In this document: positions 16,905-26,343 of the stretch, piece by piece
Layout of the letters: every line of letters begins with the position of its first letter
How positions within the stretch are numbered: position 1 is the stretch's first letter
Source of the DNA: Phycisphaerae bacterium
GTDB taxonomy: Bacteria > Planctomycetota > Phycisphaerae > UBA1845 > PWPN01
Direction: 5' to 3'
DNA: 64,000 bases
Assembly: GCA_035384605.1 (NCBI GenBank)
Contig: DAOOIV010000009.1
Span: forward strand, 1 to 64,000
The notes under the pieces: generated by a model
Told to the model about the DNA's origin: nothing
Seen by the model: only the letters and a program-made list of their open reading frames with translations
Database searches by the model: none
Position numbers and translations under genes: made by a program

Positions 16905-18617
16905 CTATTGCATGTCCGCAAACACCACCTTTGGGTCGAGTTTCTGGAAAAGGATAGCCGGCTCGCCAAGGGGGTGGCCGGGGGGAAGCTCGGTTGTTGT
17001 CTGGTCCCAGGACAGGGCGCCGGCGTCGAGGTTGAGCATCCTGAGGCACTTGTCGGCCGAGAAGGGCAGGAACGGGGCCATGAGGGTCATCAGGGCCTTG
17101 ACGGTCTGAATGCAGACGTTGAGGCTTGTTCCGCAGGCGGCCAAGTCGTCCTTGCGTTGTTGCCAGGGCTTTTTGGCATCGAAATAGACGTTGGAAGCCC
17201 GAGCGAGGTTCATGAGCTCCTCGATGGCGGCGCGGAATCGCAGGCCGTCCAGCCGTGCAGTGATCCGCTCGGCGTGGGCAGCGATGTTGGCCAGATGGTC
17301 GTTGTCCACCTGCTGGCGGTTGCCGACGGCCGGGACCTTGTTGTCAAAGTACTTCTGGGCGAAGGTCATTGTCCGGTTCACGAAGTTGCCCAGGGCGTTG
17401 ACCAGTTCACCGTTGTTGCGGCTGATAAAGTCGTCGACATCGAAGGTAGTCCGCTGAGTTTCCGGCGCGATGGCCGTCAGGTAGTAGCGCAAGGGGTCGG
17501 GCTCGAACATTTTGAGGTATTCCTCGATCCAGATGGCCGTCCCACGGCTCTTGCTGATCTTTTCCTCTTCTTTGCCGGGGAACTTAATATTCAGGAAGGA
17601 GTTGGCGACGACCTGCCACGGCAGTTGGAACGACCCCTCGGCCATGAGCATCGCCGGCCAGGTAAGGGCGTGAAAAACGGTATTGTCTTCGCCGATGAAA
17701 TGCACGATCCGGCAATCCGGGTCCTTCCACCATCGCTCGTAGGCCTTCCAGTCGCCGTCCACCTGCCGGCAAAGCTCGGCCGTGAACGACACGTAGCCGA
17801 TCGGAGCGTCGAACCAGACGTAGAGCACCTTGCCGGCCGCGTCGGGGTCATTGAGCGGCACCGGCACGCCCCAGTGCAGGTCGCGGGTCATGGCCCGCTC
17901 TGGCAGGCCTTGTTTGATCTGGCCGAGCGAGAAATTGAGCACCGTTTCTCGCCACGGCGGGCAATCGCCCTGCGGCTGTCGCTTGGCTTCGAGCCAGGCA
18001 CGCAGTCTCTCCTCGAACTGCGGTAACTGCATGTACCAGTGGGTGGTCTCGCGCGGCTCGGGCTTGGTGTTGGTGATGGTGCTGACCGGGTTGATCAGCT
18101 TCATCGGGTCGATGGACACGCCGCATGCTTCGCACTGGTCGCCGTAGGCTCCGTCGGCACCGCAGTTGTAGCATTTGCCCTTGACGTAGCGGTCGGGCAG
18201 AAACTGATCAGCCTGAACGTCGTAAAGCTGCATGGTGGTCTTCTTGACGAAGTATCCCTTCTCGTGGATGACGCGGAAGAAGTCCTGGCTGATTCGGTTG
18301 TGCAGATCGACGAACTTGGGCTGGTGGGTGCCGCCGTAGATGTCAAACCGGATACCCAGCCCGGCGAAGTCGGCTGCCTGGCGGGCGTTGTAGAAGGCGG
18401 TCAGTTCCTCGACCGACTTGCCCTCCTTGCGGGCGGAGATCAGCGAGGCCACGCCGTTGTCGTCGCTGCCGCAGATGAAGCGGACCTCGTCGCCGCGGGC
18501 CCGGAGGTAGCGGACGTAGGTGTCGGCCGGCAGGTAGGCCCCGGCGATGTGGCCCACGTGCAGACGGCCGTTCGAGTAGGGCAACGCGGAGGTAATCAGG
18601 AATCGACGTTTGCTCAT
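16905..18617 (-). CDS. metG: Methionyl-tRNA synthetase
   Basis: This 570-aa class I synthetase charges tRNA-Met with methionine in the cytoplasm. HIGH motif HVGH is at residues 20-23, and the zinc knuckle CYNCG...CEACG is near 147-165. The WYMQLPQFEE segment and KISKS loop (near 320) are in place. It ends after the anticodon-binding helical domain and lacks the C-terminal tRNA-binding EMAP-type domain found in longer forms. ATG 18617 is used; GTG 18629, four codons upstream, is also possible. The gene is divergent from pdxJ. Confidence 0.96.
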   Translation of the reverse strand: MSKRRFLITSALPYSNGRLHVGHIAGAYLPADTYVRYLRARGDEVRFICGSDDNGVASLISARKEGKSVEELTAFYNARQAADFAGLGIRFDIYGGTHQPKFVDLHNRISQDFFRVIHEKGYFVKKTTMQLYDVQADQFLPDRYVKGKCYNCGADGAYGDQCEACGVSIDPMKLINPVSTITNTKPEPRETTHWYMQLPQFEERLRAWLEAKRQPQGDCPPWRETVLNFSLGQIKQGLPERAMTRDLHWGVPVPLNDPDAAGKVLYVWFDAPIGYVSFTAELCRQVDGDWKAYERWWKDPDCRIVHFIGEDNTVFHALTWPAMLMAEGSFQLPWQVVANSFLNIKFPGKEEEKISKSRGTAIWIEEYLKMFEPDPLRYYLTAIAPETQRTTFDVDDFISRNNGELVNALGNFVNRTMTFAQKYFDNKVPAVGNRQQVDNDHLANIAAHAERITARLDGLRFRAAIEELMNLARASNVYFDAKKPWQQRKDDLAACGTSLNVCIQTVKALMTLMAPFLPFSADKCLRMLNLDAGALSWDQTTTELPPGHPLGEPAILFQKLDPKVVFADMQ

Positions 18618-19021
18618 GTTGATGCTCACTTCTGGTCTTAGCTGAGGCTTTTGGCAGGTCTGGCCGCCGGTGGCTGCTCGACCGTGCCCTACCTCGCCCT
18701 TCGACGCGAAATCAAGGATTCCGTCGGTATCATATCGGCAGTCATGTTCTTGAACAGGGAGTCAACCACGCCGAAGAAGGCCCGCTTTACGCGGGCCGAC
18801 GCATGTACATAGGGGGGACCGATCTGGGTAAAGGTGCTTTCCTCATGCCGACGATAATACTCGAAGAAGCGCCTGGAGGCCAGGGGTTGGTAGGGTCCGG
18901 GGCTGCTGGGCTATCAGACCGCAGCGGGCATCTGCACGCAAGTTTACATGGCTCGGGGCGGACCTATAATGGTCCCAATCCGCTCGGTCGAGCGGGTTGT
19001 CCAGTAAGAAGGACGATTCTC
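18618..19021. other. Divergent intergenic region metG/pdxJ
   Basis: It is about 400 bp and carries the pdxJ promoter (listed) and a perfect GGCCCGC/GCGGGCC hairpin with loop TTTAC at 18779-18797. The role of the hairpin, possibly a leader or regulatory element, is unknown. Confidence 0.45.
18943..18970 (+). promoter_or_regulatory. Predicted sigma-70 type promoter of pdxJ
   Basis: TTTACA (18943-18948) and a consensus TATAAT (18965-18970) are separated by 16 bp. Transcription would start near 18977, about 45 nt before pdxJ. Confidence 0.6.
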
Positions 19022-19744
19022 ATGGCCAAGCTAGGTGTCAATATCGATCATGTGGCAACGGTGCGGCAGGCACGGCGGACGATCGAGCCGGATCCGGTCT
19101 GGGCGGCGGCGGAGGCGCAGCTTGGCGGGGCCGACGGAATCACCTTCCATCTGCGGGAGGATCGCCGGCATATCAACGACCGCGACGCAGCGCTGCTCAA
19201 GCAGACGGTCACCTGCAAACTGAACATGGAGATGTCGATTGCCCCGGCGATCGTGCGGATTGCCGAGAACCTGCGGCCAAACCAGTGTACGCTGGTTCCC
19301 GAGCGGCGGCAGGAACTGACGACCGAGGGCGGTCTGGATGTGATCCGCTTCAAGCGTCGGATTGCTCCGGTTGTCCAGAGGTTGCACCGCAAGGGCATCG
19401 AGGTGAGCGCTTTCATTGAGCCGATTGCCGAACAGGTGAAGATGTGCGCCGACCTGGACTTTGACGCCATCGAGCTGTGGACCGGCGGATACGCCCATGC
19501 CCGGGGGGCCCGGGCCCGCAAGAGGTCGCTCAAGCAGCTCGAGACGGCCCTCGAACTCGGCTGGGAACGCGGGCTGGTCGTTCACGGCGGGCACGGCCTG
19601 ACCTATGACAACATCGGCCCGGTGGCCGAGATGGAATTCGAGGAGTTCAACATCGGGCACTCGATCGTCGCGAGAGCGATCTTGGTGGGCATGCGTGAAG
19701 CGGTTCGGCAGATGAAGGTGCTCGCCACCGGCGTGTTCCAGTAA
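19022..19744 (+). CDS. pdxJ: Pyridoxine 5'-phosphate synthase
   Basis: This 240-aa enzyme condenses 1-deoxyxylulose 5-phosphate with 3-amino-2-oxopropyl phosphate to pyridoxine 5'-phosphate in the DXP-dependent vitamin B6 pathway. Seen motifs are KLGVNIDHVATVRQARR at the N-terminus, ITFHLREDRRHI, CTLVPERRQELTTEGGLD, the glutamate-rich active site IELWTGGYA and VVHGGHGLTYDN. Length and N-terminus match the family. ATG 19022 has AAGGA 9 nt upstream and a strong promoter ahead. The SGNH hydrolase gene starts 26 bp later. Confidence 0.97.
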   Translation: MAKLGVNIDHVATVRQARRTIEPDPVWAAAEAQLGGADGITFHLREDRRHINDRDAALLKQTVTCKLNMEMSIAPAIVRIAENLRPNQCTLVPERRQELTTEGGLDVIRFKRRIAPVVQRLHRKGIEVSAFIEPIAEQVKMCADLDFDAIELWTGGYAHARGARARKRSLKQLETALELGWERGLVVHGGHGLTYDNIGPVAEMEFEEFNIGHSIVARAILVGMREAVRQMKVLATGVFQ

Positions 19745-19770
19745 TCGGCGGCGGGGAGGCCAAAACGGCG

Positions 19771-21408
19771 ATGAAAGGTGTGGTGAGTACAGCCGCTGTT
19801 CTGCTGGCGACTATCGCCACGACGTTGTCCGCACAACCGACTTCGAGCGCGTCGGCACCGGTGACTGCGACTGCGTCGGTACCCGCGCCGGTCGAGACCG
19901 CGGCACCGGCTCCGCCGCCGGTCCGGGCGACATTGCCCGCACCGAGCCCTGCTACGAACGCTGCCCCCGCACCCCCGACGGCTCCCGCTTCAATGCCGAC
20001 GACCGCTCCGGCGCCCCCCGGCAGCCTGGCCATCCGGGAGGGTGACGTGATCGTCTTCCTGGGCGATGAATTGAGCGAAACGCCCGACGCCCGGCGAGGC
20101 GGTCGACCGACGTTCCCGCAACTGGTCGAGACGTTTCTGACGGTGCGTTATCCCGAGCTGCACCGGAGCCCCTCGGCGGACGGACCACGGCCGGTCCGGT
20201 ACATCTCTGTCGGCTGGGCAGGCGACACCGCTGCGCGGGCTTTGCTGCGGTTGGAACGTGACGTTCTCATTCACAAGCCTACGGTGGTGGTCGTTTGCCT
20301 GGGAATCAATGACGCCGGTTACCTTAGTTTCGTCCCGGCCCGGTTGGAGGCGATGCAGCGTGATCTAACCAAGATCGTGCAGAAATGCCACGAAGCCGGC
20401 GCAAGGGTCTGGTTGATGTCTCCGCCCTGTGTGGAGGAGGAACGCGGCAAGAAAGCGCGCGTGGTTCGTGACGGACAGCGGGCGGTGGCCGACCTGGAAG
20501 TCATCCGATACAACGAGACACTGGCCAAGTATGCGGCCGCGATGAGGGAGATTGCCGCGGCCAATCCGCCGGCCGGTTTCGCCGACTGGTTTGCTGAAGC
20601 GTCGGCCGCGAGCCGGCAGGTTCGCGCGTACCCAGGCGAGGACTGGCTGACTACCGATGGGCGAACGCTGACTTTTCACGGGACGACGATCGGAGCAACC
20701 ACGTTGCTGCGGGCATGGGGGGCCGAGCCGATTCGGGCGCTGCTTGAACTGGATTGGACGGACGGCACGGCACGGATCAGCACCCACCAAGGGCAATCGT
20801 CAACCATGCTCGTGCAGATCGCGGATGATGAGAAACGAATTCTGTCTGTTGACAACCTGCCGCTGCCATGGCCCTTGCCGAGTGAGGCCGGCGTCGGATT
20901 GCAGAGCGGGTGGAAAGCCGCTGATCTGTGCCAGATCATATTGCGCGTGCCCGATCCACCAGAGCAGGGGATTACGCTAGTCCAGGAAACGGACGACCAT
21001 GGGGCCACAGCCCAGTGGCCTATCACTGCGGCCCAACTTCAGGCGGGTTTCAACCTGGTGACGGCCGAGCCGTTGCGTTCGCCCAAGGGCGTCCGCGATC
21101 TGTACAATCTCATCGTCACCAAGAATCGCACGCGCGACACGATCTGGCGACGCCTGGAGCTGTCGGCGCCGCAGGAGCCCGAACTGACCGACGGCCATCG
21201 GCAACTCATCGAGGCATGGAAGGCTTACGTTGCGGGTTACGAACGAATCATCTATCGGTATCCGAAGACGTTCAGCGCCCGGTTTACATTGAGCGAGACG
21301 ACCGAGTCCGAGCATCTGCCCACGAGCCAGCCGACCCGCTTACCACGGGTGGTGCCGTCATCACACAACCCGATCCCGGCCACGTTGCCGGCTGCCGTGC
21401 ATCCTTGA
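19771..21408 (+). CDS. Secreted SGNH/GDSL-type hydrolase
   Basis: This 545-aa protein begins with a signal peptide (TIATTLSAQ) and a long Ala/Pro/Thr linker (about 25-85). An SGNH-type domain follows, with a degenerate block I GDVIVFLGDELSE and a good block III VVCLGINDAGYL. The nucleophile Ser of the GDS motif is not obvious, because the sequence reads FLGDELS. The distal catalytic dyad may be DGRTLTFHGTTIGA near residue 300. The C-terminal part (about 330-545) is unassigned. It is likely an exported esterase or deacetylase of polysaccharides. It is 26 bp after pdxJ and may be cotranscribed. Confidence 0.72.
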   Translation: MKGVVSTAAVLLATIATTLSAQPTSSASAPVTATASVPAPVETAAPAPPPVRATLPAPSPATNAAPAPPTAPASMPTTAPAPPGSLAIREGDVIVFLGDELSETPDARRGGRPTFPQLVETFLTVRYPELHRSPSADGPRPVRYISVGWAGDTAARALLRLERDVLIHKPTVVVVCLGINDAGYLSFVPARLEAMQRDLTKIVQKCHEAGARVWLMSPPCVEEERGKKARVVRDGQRAVADLEVIRYNETLAKYAAAMREIAAANPPAGFADWFAEASAASRQVRAYPGEDWLTTDGRTLTFHGTTIGATTLLRAWGAEPIRALLELDWTDGTARISTHQGQSSTMLVQIADDEKRILSVDNLPLPWPLPSEAGVGLQSGWKAADLCQIILRVPDPPEQGITLVQETDDHGATAQWPITAAQLQAGFNLVTAEPLRSPKGVRDLYNLIVTKNRTRDTIWRRLELSAPQEPELTDGHRQLIEAWKAYVAGYERIIYRYPKTFSARFTLSETTESEHLPTSQPTRLPRVVPSSHNPIPATLPAAVHP

Positions 21409-21827
21409 ACTCTTCCAGCCCGGTCGCGGGGGACTCCGGAACGCCTTTAGTCCCTCCCGTCGCGACTGGTGCGCATTTTGCGCGCATGTTTCTGGATCGC
21501 AGAGCGCTTGGGTTGCGGCCCGCAAAAAGGCGGTCCGCCTCGGGGCCATTCCGTCAGGACCGTGGTTGCTCACCACGGCGAGGCGGACCTGCGACAGCAG
21601 GACCGTTAAGGGAGCGGTCCCTGGAAGATCGCAGCAAACAAACGAAGAACGGAGCAAACCGCACAGCAACCACGCCGCAAAGGGGTTGCGTCCACGGGGT
21701 CGCGGTTCTGAACAGGGGGCTGAAAGAACGGTCAGGCGTCTTCGGCAAGTTTCTGACGACACACGGAGACACTGACGCAGGCGGCGTTCCAGTTGCCTGA
21801 AGGGACCTCACGGATTACAAGGTTGGC
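21409..21827. other. Intergenic region with truncated palindromic element
   Basis: It is about 420 bp and contains the inverted, 3'-truncated PE1 copy 2 at its left side (21479-21541). The rest has no supported gene. Confidence 0.5.
21479..21541 (-). repeat. 93-bp palindromic element (PE1), copy 2, truncated and inverted
   Basis: Read on the minus strand it starts at GGCGGACCGCC and TTGCGGgCCGCAACCCAAG and runs to ACATGCGCGCA. It then diverges, so about 30 bp of the 3' end is lost. It is the only copy on the minus strand. Confidence 0.72.
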
Positions 21828-22514
21828 ATGACGCGTGCGATGAAGTGCTTCTGCCTGCTGATGGCGGCCGGCCTGTGGGCTTGCGGCTGTGACGATTCCA
21901 GCGAACACGAGGCAACACCCGCCCTGCCGCCCGAGCACGTCGCCCCGCCTCCGTCCGCAACCGACCCCGAGCCGCCGCCGCGGGAGAGCCCTGACTCGGT
22001 CGAACCCGACATCCTGATCTCGCCAAAGACGCGATCGGCGACCAAGCCGTCTTCTGCGGGCACCCGGCCGGAGCGCACAGAGCCCTTTCAGCCGCTGGCC
22101 GACGCCAGAACAGGCGAGTGGGCGCTCTACGAGGCGCTGGATTCCCAGACGCTGCTGTATCGGGTTAAGGAAGTGGGCATTACACGGGTGAAGACTGAGG
22201 TGCGGGTGACGCTGGACGGACGCCCGCTCGGCATGCCGGCCGAACGCGAAGATTTGCGAACCGCCGATCCGTTGGCGTGGGACCGCCCTTCCGATGGGCA
22301 CCGGCAGACAAGCCGGACGACGATTCAAGCGGGGGGACGAGATTGGGACGCCGTCCTCTATGAGGACCGGTGGACGGAGGAGGGGGTGAAGTACGTCCGG
22401 CGAACATGGGTCAGCCCCGCAGTACCGGTGTTCGGTATCGTCCGGATGGAGCTGACAGGCGACGGCACCGTCGAAGCTCGACTCGAACTCACTGAGGCCG
22501 GACAGACGGAGTGA
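21828..22514 (+). CDS. Putative lipoprotein, unknown function
   Basis: This 228-aa protein starts with a short signal and lipobox (LLMAAGLWACGCDD; Cys near residue 19 or 21). A Pro/Glu/Ser-rich linker runs to about residue 85. The C-terminal domain (about 90-228) contains GEWALYEALDSQTLLYRVKEV and WTEEGVKYVRRTWVSPAVP, which looks like a beta-rich fold. It is probably membrane-anchored and surface or periplasm exposed. ATG 21828 has AAGG upstream. It is convergent with yidC. Confidence 0.7.
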   Translation: MTRAMKCFCLLMAAGLWACGCDDSSEHEATPALPPEHVAPPPSATDPEPPPRESPDSVEPDILISPKTRSATKPSSAGTRPERTEPFQPLADARTGEWALYEALDSQTLLYRVKEVGITRVKTEVRVTLDGRPLGMPAEREDLRTADPLAWDRPSDGHRQTSRTTIQAGGRDWDAVLYEDRWTEEGVKYVRRTWVSPAVPVFGIVRMELTGDGTVEARLELTEAGQTE

Positions 22515-22571
22515 GTGCCGGCGGGCGAGCCGCCAGTGACACGGCAGAGAGCAAAAGCCGCCTGCATTCTG

Positions 22572-24677
22572 TCATCTTCTTCCTTTGCTCCTCTGGCTCT
22601 GGACGCGTTTGGCTTGTTCGATTTGTTTCTGAAGTTCCTGCCACTTGGCCTGCAACCAGGATTTGCGCCGGCCATCCCCACCGAAAGCGTTGGACAAGAG
22701 CCGCCTGAGGGGACCCGGATGTGCTTTTGCGGCTTCGCTGCGGGCTTCGAGCTCGGCGATGTGCCGGCGAATACGCCACTGTTCGATGATGCCAAAGATA
22801 TTGCTGGCCATGATATACAACGTCAGGCCGCTGGGAGCGTTGTAGAGGATGAACATGAAAAACACGCTCATGAACATCATCATCTTGCGCTGCTGTTCAA
22901 GCTGGTCGGGGCTTCGATCGCTCGAGGTGTTGCCCCGCGGCATGAATTTGGTCTGCAGGACCTGAGTAATAGCCAACAGGATCGGAAGGACATTGAGGTG
23001 CTCGACGGGCCCGCCGAGGAGCCAGCCGAGCAGGGGTACGTTTACCGGCCGATTGAAGAGTCTCATGAACTGGTCCGGTTGGGTAAGATCCTTGATCCAC
23101 CATCCGTCGAGCGGGGCGTGGCGCATTTCGACCGTGTAGCTCAAGGCGGTCCAGAGGGCAACCCAGATGGGAATCTGGATCATCATGGGCAGGCAGGTAA
23201 GCATCTGGCCGGCGGGGTTGATCCCTTCCTCCTTCATGACTTCCGCCATGGCCTGGTTCATACGGGCGCGGTCGTTGGCGTATTTCTCCTTAATGGCGTC
23301 CATCTTCGGCTTGAGCCGGGCCTGGCTCTTCTGCATTTTCTGCATATTGATCTGGCCCTTGACCGAAAGCGGATGGAGAATGGCCTTGACCACCAGCACC
23401 AGGACGATGATGGAGAGACCGTAGTTGTGCGGCCAGATAGCATGGACGCCGTTCAGCAGAACCATCATCAGGCCGACGAGCCAGCCCGGTGTGCACCAGG
23501 CAAACTCGCCGCTGAGCATCTGGTAATAAGAGCGCCGGGCGTAGGTCTCCACCGACTCGAAGATGCGTTTGGATTTCGGCCCCATGTAGAGATCGAAGGC
23601 CAGGCCGCTTAAGCCTCCCGTCGGAATGCTGATCGGCTCGGTGATGAAGCGGAAAGCCAGGTCCTGCCGTTCGACCTGCGCGTCATCCTTAACCTGGGGG
23701 GCAAAAACAATCGCCTCGGCTCGCGTGAATCGCGACGGAACATCGCCATGGTCGCGCCCGCTTGGCGCCATGATGCAGCCGAAATACTTGTTGCCTTCGG
23801 CGACCCATGCGATCCGGCTTCCCTCGTTGATGTCAGAACCCAACTCGATCTGAGTACGCTTGATCACGTCGGCGCGGGGGTGAAGCTTCGACGCCACAGC
23901 GCCGTTTCGCCACACCGCACCAATGACCTTACGGTCCTCGCCTCGCAGGTCCTCTTTCCGGAAACCAATCGGCCCCTGCTGCGTGACGATGATCTGGACC
24001 GGTTGGCCATAGCGGTTCTCGAATTGGAGCGACATTTGCGCATCCGAGGTTCGTGATTTGGCCTCCTGGGGGGCGAGCTGATAAGTCTTCAATACACGAA
24101 GGAGCGGCTTGCCGTCGGGCGTGCTGACGTCGACGCTGAACACCACCTGCTGTTCGGTGTAAGACTCGACCTTCCAGACGGCCTCATCAAGGGGTACGTC
24201 GAGAGCAGGATTCAGCACTCGCAACGTCGTCGGGAAGGAATTGAGCACGCGCAGGCGGCCCGACTTGTCAACCAGTTCGACAGGCTCCACCAGGGAATAG
24301 GGTTCCCTTTTCTCAACCGTCTGGTAATGACCTCGAAGGCGGACCTTTGAAACGACGGCTCCAGACGGATGGACGGTTATCTCCATCGGGAAGGGGCTGT
24401 CGGCGGATGCGGCACCGAGAACCAGCGGCCGGGTATCGGATCCCCGGCTGATTACAGCCTTGTCGGACGCCGGCCCACTTGCGGGAAAAGCCTCGGGAGT
24501 TGGAGCGGACGGAGCGGTGCTGAGGGGCGCGGGCCGGCTCGTGGCCTCGTTGACCGCCGTCGCGGGCTGCGTCGCGGGTTGTGTCGGCTGCGGCCAGATC
24601 ATCCTGGCCAGGAGCAACCAGGCATAGAAGACCGCTATGGCGGCCAGCATAGCGGAGATCATTCGTCGCGTTTCCAT
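22572..24677 (-). CDS. yidC: Membrane protein insertase YidC
   Basis: This 701-aa insertase places proteins in the inner membrane, with or without SecYEG. It starts with one TM helix (MISAMLAAIAVFYAWLLLARMI), a Thr/Ala/Pro linker and a large periplasmic beta domain (about 90-400). The conserved five-helix YidC/Oxa1 core (about 410-640) follows, with KAILHPLSVKGQINMQKMQ and AGQMLTCLPMMIQIPIWVALW, then a basic C-tail. ATG 24677 has AAGGAAA before it. The usual neighbours rnpA and rpmH are absent, so the gene is away from the ancestral yidC cluster. Confidence 0.95.
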   Translation of the reverse strand: METRRMISAMLAAIAVFYAWLLLARMIWPQPTQPATQPATAVNEATSRPAPLSTAPSAPTPEAFPASGPASDKAVISRGSDTRPLVLGAASADSPFPMEITVHPSGAVVSKVRLRGHYQTVEKREPYSLVEPVELVDKSGRLRVLNSFPTTLRVLNPALDVPLDEAVWKVESYTEQQVVFSVDVSTPDGKPLLRVLKTYQLAPQEAKSRTSDAQMSLQFENRYGQPVQIIVTQQGPIGFRKEDLRGEDRKVIGAVWRNGAVASKLHPRADVIKRTQIELGSDINEGSRIAWVAEGNKYFGCIMAPSGRDHGDVPSRFTRAEAIVFAPQVKDDAQVERQDLAFRFITEPISIPTGGLSGLAFDLYMGPKSKRIFESVETYARRSYYQMLSGEFAWCTPGWLVGLMMVLLNGVHAIWPHNYGLSIIVLVLVVKAILHPLSVKGQINMQKMQKSQARLKPKMDAIKEKYANDRARMNQAMAEVMKEEGINPAGQMLTCLPMMIQIPIWVALWTALSYTVEMRHAPLDGWWIKDLTQPDQFMRLFNRPVNVPLLGWLLGGPVEHLNVLPILLAITQVLQTKFMPRGNTSSDRSPDQLEQQRKMMMFMSVFFMFILYNAPSGLTLYIMASNIFGIIEQWRIRRHIAELEARSEAAKAHPGPLRRLLSNAFGGDGRRKSWLQAKWQELQKQIEQAKRVQSQRSKGRR

Positions 24678-24804
24678 CGTTTCCTTTCCGGCTATGGTAT
24701 GGAGGCAATGAAGCCGGGCGCGGCGGCAGCGAGCGAACCAGCCACTTCACCGACCGCTTGGGCCAGCGGCATCCAACACGGGATCCGCCGCCCACACGGC
24801 CGGA

Positions 24805-25566
24805 TCATCGCCCTTCCAGCAGGCGGTGTCCAAGGAAATCATCCAAATCGGGCGTGCTCAGGATCTTGTGCACGGTCTTCTCAACGTCGTATTCGAGCCG
24901 AACAAACTCCACCCGCCCGTCATCCACGATGCCGTAAGCTGCCCGCGGATCGCGATCGCGAGGCTGCCCCAGGCTCCCGACGTTGATGATCACCTTGTCG
25001 TCTTCAGCGATCTCATAAACACCGGGTTCCGCCAATTCGCCCGGCGACTCGAAATAAGGATCGTCCACAAAAACGCCCGGCACGTGGGTGTGACCGACGA
25101 AGCAAGCCACCTCATTGAACCGCTCGAAATTGGACATCAGTTTGGCCGGGTTGGAGTAGACGTCGTCACCAAAGAGGTACTCGTTCACGGGTCGCCGGGG
25201 CGACCCATGGACGAAGAGCATTCCCTCATAGACCAGGCGAGGGGGCAACTTTCCGAGGAACTCCCATCGCCGGTCTCGGATGGCCTTATTCGGCTCGTCC
25301 TCAAGCACCTGTCGCGTCCAGTAGCAAGCCCGCTCGGCACCGATGTTGAAGTTGAAGGGTTCGTAGAAGACGGCCGCATCGTGATTGCCGCAGATGCAAT
25401 ACTGGGCCCGCTCGATGATCAGATCGATACACTCCTTGGGGTTTGCGCCATATCCTACGATGTCGCCTAGACATACAATTGTCTTGATGCCTCGGCGGTC
25501 GATATCGGCGAGGACGACCTCAAGTGCCTCAATGTTGGAATGTATATCCGTAATAACAGCAAACAT
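24805..25566 (-). CDS. Calcineurin-like metallophosphoesterase
   Basis: This roughly 253-aa soluble metallophosphoesterase has the binuclear-metal motifs FAVITDIHSN, CLGDIVGYGA, CGNHDA, LFVHGSP and FVGHTHVP in order. The type resembles bacterial symmetric Ap4A-hydrolase or YfcE-like proteins; the substrate is unknown. ATG 25566 begins at the family core; ATG 25584, six codons upstream, is also possible. It is divergent from another phosphoesterase at 25838. Confidence 0.88.
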   Translation of the reverse strand: MFAVITDIHSNIEALEVVLADIDRRGIKTIVCLGDIVGYGANPKECIDLIIERAQYCICGNHDAAVFYEPFNFNIGAERACYWTRQVLEDEPNKAIRDRRWEFLGKLPPRLVYEGMLFVHGSPRRPVNEYLFGDDVYSNPAKLMSNFERFNEVACFVGHTHVPGVFVDDPYFESPGELAEPGVYEIAEDDKVIINVGSLGQPRDRDPRAAYGIVDDGRVEFVRLEYDVEKTVHKILSTPDLDDFLGHRLLEGR

Positions 25567-25837
25567 CCGTCTGTATCCCGTCATCTCGCAGGCCGGCAGC
25601 CGGCCGTGGGTCTATCCGGATCCTGCCCGAAGGCACATCCTCCAGCCGACTTATGCTAAACACAGACGGCCAATGACGCAAATGCCCACAAGCATGACAC
25701 TTGGGCCAGCCGGGTTCATCCTGCGGGACTGTTCAAAGGGGACAGGATGGCCATAATGGGGTGCCCTCAGAGAGCGCGCGCGACCGGAATCAGTATGACC
25801 GGTCGGTAGAAGGTCCTCCTCGGAGGCGAAACCGGGA

Positions 25838-26320
25838 ATGAGGCTCGGCATTTTGTCTGACCCCCACGGCAACGCAGCAATGGTTCATCGCGCCTTGGTA
25901 TTGCTCGATGCCCGAGGTGCTGAGGCTTTTATCTTGTGCGGGGACATCGGTGGCCTGAACGTTCTGGAAGAGCTTGTCGGTCGTCGATGCTGGTTCGTGT
26001 GGGGCAATACGGACTGCCCCGACCCGACGTGGCGGGCCCAGGTCGAGTCAATGGGTTTACCTTGGCCAAATGGCCCCCTGGAGTTGCGGCTCGAGGGCAA
26101 GCGAATCGGCGTGTTTCATGGAAACGAAAAGGAATTCGTCAAGGCCTATGAGCGGGCAGACCGCGACTACCTGCTTTTCGGGCATACGCACCGGCGACAC
26201 GACAGCCGCAGCGGTGGCATGCGAATCATCAATCCGGGCGCCCTTCATCGAGTCCGCGTGCCAACGGTGGCGCTGCTGGATCTGAGGACCGACGATCTGG
26301 AATTCATCGAAGTGGTGTAG
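25838..26320 (+). CDS. YfcE/MJ0936-type phosphodiesterase
   Basis: This 160-aa small metallophosphoesterase has MRLGILSDPHGN, ILCGDIG, WGNTDCPD, GVFHGNEKEF and LFGHTHRRHD. Relatives hydrolyse phosphodiesters such as bis-p-nitrophenyl phosphate with Mn or Ni; the natural substrate is unclear. ATG 25838 has GGAGG about 10 nt before it. It is followed 23 bp later by an M20 peptidase and is probably cotranscribed with it. Confidence 0.9.
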   Translation: MRLGILSDPHGNAAMVHRALVLLDARGAEAFILCGDIGGLNVLEELVGRRCWFVWGNTDCPDPTWRAQVESMGLPWPNGPLELRLEGKRIGVFHGNEKEFVKAYERADRDYLLFGHTHRRHDSRSGGMRIINPGALHRVRVPTVALLDLRTDDLEFIEVV

Positions 26321-26343
26321 AGAGACGGACGGATCTGCAATTC

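Noticed and set aside
22515..23612. Long plus-strand ORF over yidC
   Set aside because: It is the antisense of the clear YidC core and has no recognisable domain.
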